From Bacteroidales bacterium (GTDB lineage: Bacteria; Bacteroidota; Bacteroidia; Bacteroidales; VadinHA17): a stretch of DNA of 10,801 bases. The notes beneath the pieces were generated by a model. That model was not told the DNA's origin and made no database searches. It was given only the letters and a program-made list of their open reading frames with translations. The translations under genes were made by a program, and so were the position numbers. Below are positions 6,079 to 10,801 of this stretch, in pieces (within the stretch, counting starts at the first letter, position 1; every line of letters starts with the position of its first letter). The DNA is taken from positions 1 to 10,801 of the forward strand of contig JALOMM010000036.1 of the NCBI GenBank assembly GCA_025455535.1. The letters run 5' to 3'.

Positions 6079-7329
6079 TTACCTTACCACCATCCTTACC
6101 GAGTTCCTGGTTGTCTGTGACAGCAGCACCTCCCTGCCGCCTGTCACTGCATCCACGGCTTCCGGCGTAAAGTGCCTCACGGTGAGCATCTCGGCACCGT
6201 CATTGTAAAGTATTGTGTAGTCTTTCCTCAACTCCTCAAGCACCTTCCCTATCTTCGGCTCTTCGTGATCAGCACATATATTGATGCTGACTGCACCGGC
6301 CTGGACCAGGTTTACTTTGATTCCCTGGCAGGCAAGAATATGAAAAAGGGCTGCCAGATTCTCCCCCATTACAAAGGAGAGATCTCTGGGAAGAATGGAT
6401 ATCAGTATCTGTCCCTCCTTCTTTACCAGAACCGGTTCCATCTTTCCCAGCGGGGCCTCTTCAGAAATTACAGTACCCGGAGCGGTACGGTCAGCAAAAG
6501 ACCTTACATGCATCGGTATCTTCTTGTTATGCAGTGGCTTAATTGTTTTCGGATGGATGACCTTGGCACCGGAGAAGGTCATCTCCACAGCTTCATTATA
6601 AGAGATATGAGCCAGAGTCACGGCTGAGGGAAGCCATTTCGGATCAGCATTCATGATACCGGGAACATCTTTCCATACCACCACTCTTTCAGCATCAAGT
6701 ATGTTCGCGATCACTGCGGCGGTATAGTCAGAGCCTTCGCGCCCCAGGGTGGTAACCTCGCCGGATAAAGTTGCGCCTATGAAGCCCTGTGTAACATAGA
6801 TGTCAGCATCATGAAAATCAAACGCGCCTTTCACTGCGGCAGATGTCTCATCCCACAGGATACCAGCCTCCCGGTGCCTCTCATCGGTTACAAAAAGTTT
6901 ACGTATATCGTGCCACCTGGTCTTTAATCCCATGCTGCGGAGGTATGCCTCAACAATGAAGGTAGACCATATCTCCCCCATCGAAACGATCATATCATAG
7001 TCATGGTCAAACTCTCCCTGCTTCCTTTCCGTGAGGCTTCCTGAGAATGATGACAACATCCCGGCCAGTGACGCTACGTCGTGGCTGTTGTCACCCAGGA
7101 GCCCCGATGCGACTTCCAGGTGGTAATCAGCTATTGCCTTGCATTCTGATTGTAAGGAACTGTCACCGCTGCGCCATGCCCGGTGCACCTCCTCAAGAGC
7201 GTTTGTTGTCTTTCCCAGTGCTGAAACGACAACTGTGAGACGGTCGTTCTCACCGGCTATGATATCATAAAGGTTTCGTATCCCTGCCCCATCCCTTACC
7301 GAAGCTCCGCCGAACTTAAATACTTTCAT
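6079..7329 (-). CDS. lysC: Aspartokinase, monofunctional
   Basis: This 416-residue enzyme phosphorylates aspartate, the first step toward lysine, threonine, methionine and diaminopimelate. The kinase domain (1 to about 290) shows KFGGASV (5-11), SMGE (116-119), TTLGREGSDYTA (193-204), the nucleotide-site motif WKDVPGIMNADP (219-230) and SGAKVIHPKT (253-262). The C-terminal part (about 305-416) fits tandem ACT regulatory domains, which bind the feedback amino acid in this family; which one cannot be told here. No homoserine dehydrogenase domain is attached. The symbol lysC is used for the reaction; Bacteroidota also have fused ThrA-type enzymes elsewhere. The gene is divergent from the fructose-bisphosphatase gene, sharing an 84-nt gap, and has a -7 box just upstream. 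Confidence 0.93.
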   Translation of the reverse strand: MKVFKFGGASVRDGAGIRNLYDIIAGENDRLTVVVSALGKTTNALEEVHRAWRSGDSSLQSECKAIADYHLEVASGLLGDNSHDVASLAGMLSSFSGSLTERKQGEFDHDYDMIVSMGEIWSTFIVEAYLRSMGLKTRWHDIRKLFVTDERHREAGILWDETSAAVKGAFDFHDADIYVTQGFIGATLSGEVTTLGREGSDYTAAVIANILDAERVVVWKDVPGIMNADPKWLPSAVTLAHISYNEAVEMTFSGAKVIHPKTIKPLHNKKIPMHVRSFADRTAPGTVISEEAPLGKMEPVLVKKEGQILISILPRDLSFVMGENLAALFHILACQGIKVNLVQAGAVSINICADHEEPKIGKVLEELRKDYTILYNDGAEMLTVRHFTPEAVDAVTGGREVLLSQTTRNSVRMVVR

Positions 7330-7339
7330 CTTTCATTTG

Positions 7340-7353
7340 TTTGCGCAAATTTA
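7340..7353 (-). promoter_or_regulatory. Aspartokinase promoter -7 element with overlapping palindrome
   Basis: On the minus strand TAAATTTG (7353-7346) matches the -7 consensus about 17 nt above the ATG, giving a very short leader. No good -33 TTG is found at the right distance. A perfect 10-bp palindrome TTTGCGCAAA (7340-7349) overlaps the downstream half of the -7 box and the likely start site, a position where a repressor could act. It is short enough to be chance. Confidence 0.45.
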
Positions 7354-7413
7354 TAACTTAGCCAATATTAATCTATTAAACAGGGCTCTCAGTTATTAAC
7401 CAACTCCCACGGC

Positions 7414-8418
7414 ATGTCAAGCTATAATATAACCAGCCTGAATGATTTCATAATCAGAAAACAGAAAGATTTTCCCTATGCCCGCGGAGAGTTGTCATCC
7501 CTGCTGCATCATATCGGCACGGCAGCCAAGATGGTCAATGCCAAGATCCGCAGGGCGGGACTGGTAGAGATAATCGGCAGTTCAGGTGAGGAGAATCCCC
7601 AGGGGGAGCAGCAGCAGAAGCTCGATCGCTATGCTGATGAGGTCTTTATCGATGCCCTTGAGGCGAGCGGGGAATGCTGCGGTTTTGCCTCGGAGGAGAA
7701 CCAGAGGGAGGTGATCTTCACCGAGACGTTTGCCAGCAAGGGCAAGTATGTGGTATGCATGGACCCGCTCGACGGGTCGTCAAACATCGATTACAATGTC
7801 TCTGTCGGGTCAATCTTTTCAATATACAGACGCAAATCTGAACGTGAGTCCGAAGCCGGCATAACGGACTTCCTTCAGGAAGGTGACAAACAGGTTGCTG
7901 CCGGATACGTGATCTACGGGTCATCGGCGATGCTGGTTTATTCAACCGGCAACGGGGTCAACGGATTTACCCTTGACCCTACCATAGGCGAGTTTTGCCT
8001 TTCGCACCCCAATATGAGGACACCGGCAGCAGGGAGCATATATTCAATCAACGAAGGGAACTACATCAGGTTCCCCGAAGGAGTGAAGAAATATATCAAA
8101 TATTGCCAGGAGCATGACCCTGAAACGGGCAGGCCTTACTCCTCAAGGTATATCGGGTCTCTTGTTTCTGACGTTCACCGCAACCTGCTTAAGGGGGGAA
8201 TCTTTCTATACCCGCCCTCGGTGAGCTTTCCCAACGGTAAGCTGAGACTGGTATATGAGTGCAACCCCATTTCTTTCCTCATTGAGCAGGCGGGAGGAAG
8301 AGCCTTTGACGGCAAGAAAAGGATACTGTCGATAATACCTGAATCACTTCACCAGAGGTGCCCCCTCTATTGCGGATCACCGGAGATGACCGACAGGCTT
8401 GAGCAGATGCTCTGCTGA
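7414..8418 (+). CDS. fbp: Fructose-1,6-bisphosphatase, class 1
   Basis: This 334-residue enzyme removes the 1-phosphate of fructose-1,6-bisphosphate in gluconeogenesis. It is full length and has the class 1 metal site: E94/E95 in FASEEN, D117 and D120 in the signature [10 protein letters not shown] (117-126), and E282 in YECNP. The C-terminal GSPEM is also typical. The start ATG at 7414 gives an N-terminus of normal length. It is divergent from the aspartokinase gene and followed 80 nt later by mfd, which has its own promoter. No strong plus-strand promoter is seen; TAACTTAG at 7354-7361 is one base off the -7 consensus but lacks a -33 box. No convincing intrinsic terminator follows. Confidence 0.95.
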   Translation: MSSYNITSLNDFIIRKQKDFPYARGELSSLLHHIGTAAKMVNAKIRRAGLVEIIGSSGEENPQGEQQQKLDRYADEVFIDALEASGECCGFASEENQREVIFTETFASKGKYVVCMDPLDGSSNIDYNVSVGSIFSIYRRKSERESEAGITDFLQEGDKQVAAGYVIYGSSAMLVYSTGNGVNGFTLDPTIGEFCLSHPNMRTPAAGSIYSINEGNYIRFPEGVKKYIKYCQEHDPETGRPYSSRYIGSLVSDVHRNLLKGGIFLYPPSVSFPNGKLRLVYECNPISFLIEQAGGRAFDGKKRILSIIPESLHQRCPLYCGSPEMTDRLEQMLC

Positions 8419-8449
8419 TTCTCTTTCTCTCTTTATCAGACACTTTTGT

Positions 8450-8480
8450 TTTGCGGTGACAGTCGCCTTTGTTAATTTTG
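8450..8480 (+). promoter_or_regulatory. Promoter of mfd
   Basis: A -33 TTTG (8450-8453), a 19-nt spacer and a -7 TAATTTTG (8473-8480) form a full consensus match. The predicted start near 8487 leaves about 12 nt before the ATG at 8499. The TTG at 8469 overlaps the promoter and would lie upstream of the transcript, so the ATG at 8499 is the better start for mfd. Confidence 0.65.
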
Positions 8481-8498
8481 CACCCTCATACCAGGCAG

Positions 8499-10244
8499 AT
8501 GTCCGACACCGTTTTCAAAGACCGCTACAGGCAACACCCATCATTTCGCAGGCTGGAGGAGCTGCTGGCAGGTGACACCAGTGAACCGGTGGTCATCAAT
8601 GGCCTCACAGGATCGGCAAAGGCAGTTGTCATGGCCGGGGCCCTGTCACAGCAGCCGACGACACACGTTGTCATACTGCCTGAGAAGGAGGACGCTGCCT
8701 ACTTCTATAATGATCTTACCTCACTGCTGGGGGATGAAAATATCTTCTTCTTCCCCGGGACATACAAGAGGTCAGTGATGTATGACCAGACCGAACCTGC
8801 AAATATCATTCTCAGGGCAGAGGTCCTCAACTTCCTTACCTCAGGCCGCAGAAAGTGCATCATCGTCACATACCCTGAGTCACTGATGGAAAAGGTTATC
8901 AGCCGCGTCAACCTGAAGAAGAACACCTTTGCCATTAAGAAGGGAACAAAGCTCTCAATTGATTTCCTGGAGGAAGTCCTGAGGGAGTACAACTTCAGGA
9001 GGGCCGATTTTGTGTATGAACCCGGACAGTATTCTGTCAGAGGCAGCATCACCGACCTCTTCTCATATTCGGCTGAGAAGCCGTACCGTATCGATTTCTT
9101 CGGTGAGGAGGTTGAATCAATCAGGTCATTCAGTCCCGACGATCAGCTCTCGCTTCAGATGCATGAAGAGATCCAGGTCATACCTGATATACAGGAGCTC
9201 GCCTTCCACGAAAACACAGACAGCTTCATTGACTTTGTTCCCCCGTCATCCATTATCTGGAGTGAAAACTTTGACTATATAATTGAAAAGACCGACGCCA
9301 TCTGGTCACAGGCCACCACCAGGAGCAGCAGGGGTGAGATAAAGGACCGGCGGGATATAATTATCACGGGGAAGCACCTTGAGGAGCTGTGCTCCGGACA
9401 CCGCAGGATATCCTTCGGCGGCGGGCGCAGTGAGGCCAGAAGCATACCCGTCACCTTCCGCACCGAGCCACAGCCCTCGTTCAACAAGAACTTCGACCTG
9501 CTCACTTCAAGACTGGCATCCAACAGGAGAGAGGGGTACAGCAACTTCATCATTTCAGAGAGTGCCCTGCAGGAGCAGCGCCTGAAGGAGATATTTGCAG
9601 AGACCGATCCGATGGCTGAGTTCACCCCGTTGCTGCTTAACCTGCACCAGGGATTCACGGACCATGACCTTCGTATTGCGGTTTACACTGACCACCAGAT
9701 CTTTGACCGTTACCACAAGTTCAGGATAAAAGGCTTTTTCACCCGGCGTGACAGCATGACCGTGAGGGAGCTGACTGATCTTAATCCGGGAGATTATATC
9801 GTGCACGTTGATCACGGGATAGGCCGCTTCGGGGGTCTTGAAAAGATTGAGGTAAACGGCCGCACTCAGGAGGCCATAAAACTGGTCTTCAAAGACAATG
9901 ACATACTCTTCGTAGGGATACATGCCCTGCACCGGATATCCAAGTACAAGGGTAAAGACAATACGCCGGAGCCTGGCAGAAGCTCAGACAGGCCACCAAA
10001 AAGAAGGTTAAGGACATTGCCCGTGACCTCATCAAACTGTACGCACTCAGGAAAGCATCAGGAGGGTACGCTTTTTCCCCTGACTCGTATCTTCAGCGTG
10101 AGCTTGAGGCTTCATTCATTTACGAAGATACCCCTGACCAGCTGTCAAGCACTGTTGCGGTCAAGGAAGATATGGAGTCGCCGACACCGATGGACCGTCT
10201 TGTATGCGGTGATGTCGGCTTTGGAAAGACAGAAGTGGCTATAA
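8499..10244 (+). CDS. mfd: Transcription-repair coupling factor Mfd, N-terminal part, frame broken near 9966
   Basis: Mfd releases RNA polymerase stalled at DNA lesions and recruits the UvrAB repair system. Residues 1 to about 330 form the UvrB-like module, with a degenerate nucleotide site (NGLTGSAKA) and YEPGQYSVRGSITDLFSY. Residues about 415-490 are the CarD-like RNA-polymerase-interacting domain (LNPGDYIVHVDHGIGRFGGLE), ending in LHRISKYKGKD. After codon 489 the sequence stops resembling Mfd; about 92 out-of-frame residues follow to a stop at 10244. The translocase continues in another frame from 9968. As written, the product would be a 581-residue protein lacking the motor. The start ATG at 8499 is preferred because the promoter overlaps the upstream TTG. 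A real deletion and an assembly error cannot be told apart here. Confidence 0.88.
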   Translation: MSDTVFKDRYRQHPSFRRLEELLAGDTSEPVVINGLTGSAKAVVMAGALSQQPTTHVVILPEKEDAAYFYNDLTSLLGDENIFFFPGTYKRSVMYDQTEPANIILRAEVLNFLTSGRRKCIIVTYPESLMEKVISRVNLKKNTFAIKKGTKLSIDFLEEVLREYNFRRADFVYEPGQYSVRGSITDLFSYSAEKPYRIDFFGEEVESIRSFSPDDQLSLQMHEEIQVIPDIQELAFHENTDSFIDFVPPSSIIWSENFDYIIEKTDAIWSQATTRSSRGEIKDRRDIIITGKHLEELCSGHRRISFGGGRSEARSIPVTFRTEPQPSFNKNFDLLTSRLASNRREGYSNFIISESALQEQRLKEIFAETDPMAEFTPLLLNLHQGFTDHDLRIAVYTDHQIFDRYHKFRIKGFFTRRDSMTVRELTDLNPGDYIVHVDHGIGRFGGLEKIEVNGRTQEAIKLVFKDNDILFVGIHALHRISKYKGKDNTPEPGRSSDRPPKRRLRTLPVTSSNCTHSGKHQEGTLFPLTRIFSVSLRLHSFTKIPLTSCQALLRSRKIWSRRHRWTVLYAVMSALERQKWL

Positions 10245-10801
10245 GGGCAGCCTTCAAGGCTGCCACTGACGGCAAGCAGACGGCAGTTCTTGTACCTACA
10301 ACAATCCTGGCCCTGCAACACTATAAGACATTCACTTCCCGCCTTGAAAACTTCCCCTGCCGGGTAGATTACATCAGCAGACACCGTAAACCGGCCGAAC
10401 AGAAGAGAATACTGAAACAAATTGCTGACGGTGAGATAGATATAATCGTCGGAACACATAAGATTACCGGCAGGGAGGTAAAGTTCAAAGATCTGGGACT
10501 GCTTGTCATAGACGAAGAGCAACGCTTTGGTGTAGCCATTAAGGAGAGGTTAAAACAGCTGAAGGCAGGTGTAGACACCCTCACCCTGACAGCTACCCCA
10601 ATCCCCCGCACCCTGCAGTTCTCGCTTATGGGAGCGCGTGACCTGTCAGTCATCACCACCCCCCCGCCAAACAGGATGCCCATAATAACCGAGATACACG
10701 GCTTCAATGAAGATATAATAAGGGAGGGCATTGTGTATGAAGTGAGCCGGAACGGACAGGTGTTTTTCATCAATAACAGGATCGAGAACATCAGGGAGGT
10801 A
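9968..10801 (+). pseudogene. mfd: Mfd translocase part in a shifted frame, running off the right edge
   Basis: From 9968 this frame reads GAWQKLRQATKKKVKDIARD and continues without a stop to the window edge. It shows the superfamily 2 motor: Walker A GDVGFGKTE (from 10208), motif II DEEQ (from 10511) and TATPIPRTLQFSLMGARDLS. The remaining motor domain and the UvrA-binding-mimic C-terminal domain lie beyond the edge. The frame has a stop just upstream (9953-9955) and no plausible start before an internal ATG at 10172, so it would not be expressed on its own. It is the second half of the interrupted mfd gene, not a separate gene. Confidence 0.88.

Noticed and set aside
8469..8498. TTG start giving ten extra residues on Mfd
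   Set aside because: The TTG overlaps the spacer and lies upstream of the -7 box of a consensus promoter, so it would not be in the transcript; ATG at 8499 fits better.
9956..9976. Programmed ribosomal frameshift in mfd
   Set aside because: There is no slippery heptamer or downstream pseudoknot that I can see, and conserved residues are missing at the junction, which points to a deletion rather than recoding.
10145..10791. Minus-strand frames of 125 and 140 codons at the right end
   Set aside because: They are antisense shadows of the Mfd translocase region, which shows clear helicase motifs on the plus strand.

Overview
The window looks chromosomal and comes from the Bacteroidota, most likely a Bacteroidales/Marinilabiliales-type lineage. 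Six putative promoters fit the Bacteroidota consensus (-33 TTG/TTTG, 19-20 nt spacer, -7 TAnnTTTG), and gene starts lack strong Shine-Dalgarno sequences. The tRNA genes do not encode CCA. The protein set and the short intergenic period-7 repeats also fit this group. This assignment rests on pattern recognition, not on a database search.

Left part (1-3290, everything on the minus strand). Positions 1-330 hold no convincing gene. They carry two tandem, near-identical strong promoters with A-tracts upstream, a boxA-like element and small hairpins, all pointing out of the left edge. This is what an rRNA operon leader looks like, so a 16S gene probably starts just outside the window. Upstream lies a 733-residue membrane protein with a TIR domain, a TolB/FlgO-like domain and TPR repeats. 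It has its own promoter and is bracketed by copies of the same two intergenic repeat families. Then follows a small tRNA operon, tRNA-Ile(GAT) then tRNA-Ala(TGC), with a promoter and an intrinsic terminator. A long imperfect inverted repeat sits between the two tRNAs. This tRNA pair normally lies inside the 16S-23S spacer, and here it stands alone.

Middle part (3437-6063, plus strand). A probable operon encodes a polyprenol-phosphate mannosyltransferase-like GT2 enzyme, a class I dihydroorotase (pyrimidine synthesis) and a small lipoprotein of unknown function. The lipoprotein gene converges on a minus-strand aspartokinase gene (6079-7329), the first step of the lysine/threonine/methionine pathway.

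Right part (7414-10801, plus strand). A class 1 fructose-1,6-bisphosphatase gene, divergent from the aspartokinase gene, is followed by mfd, the transcription-repair coupling factor, which has its own good promoter. The mfd reading frame is broken near 9966: about 25 nt appear to be missing between the RNA-polymerase-interaction domain and the translocase. The motor part continues in another frame to the right edge.

Most of the window is housekeeping. The unusual points are the TIR-TolB-TPR protein between repeat copies and next to a probable rRNA leader, the stand-alone Ile-Ala tRNA pair with a hairpin spacer, and the broken mfd gene. I found no CRISPR array, insertion sequence or integrase.
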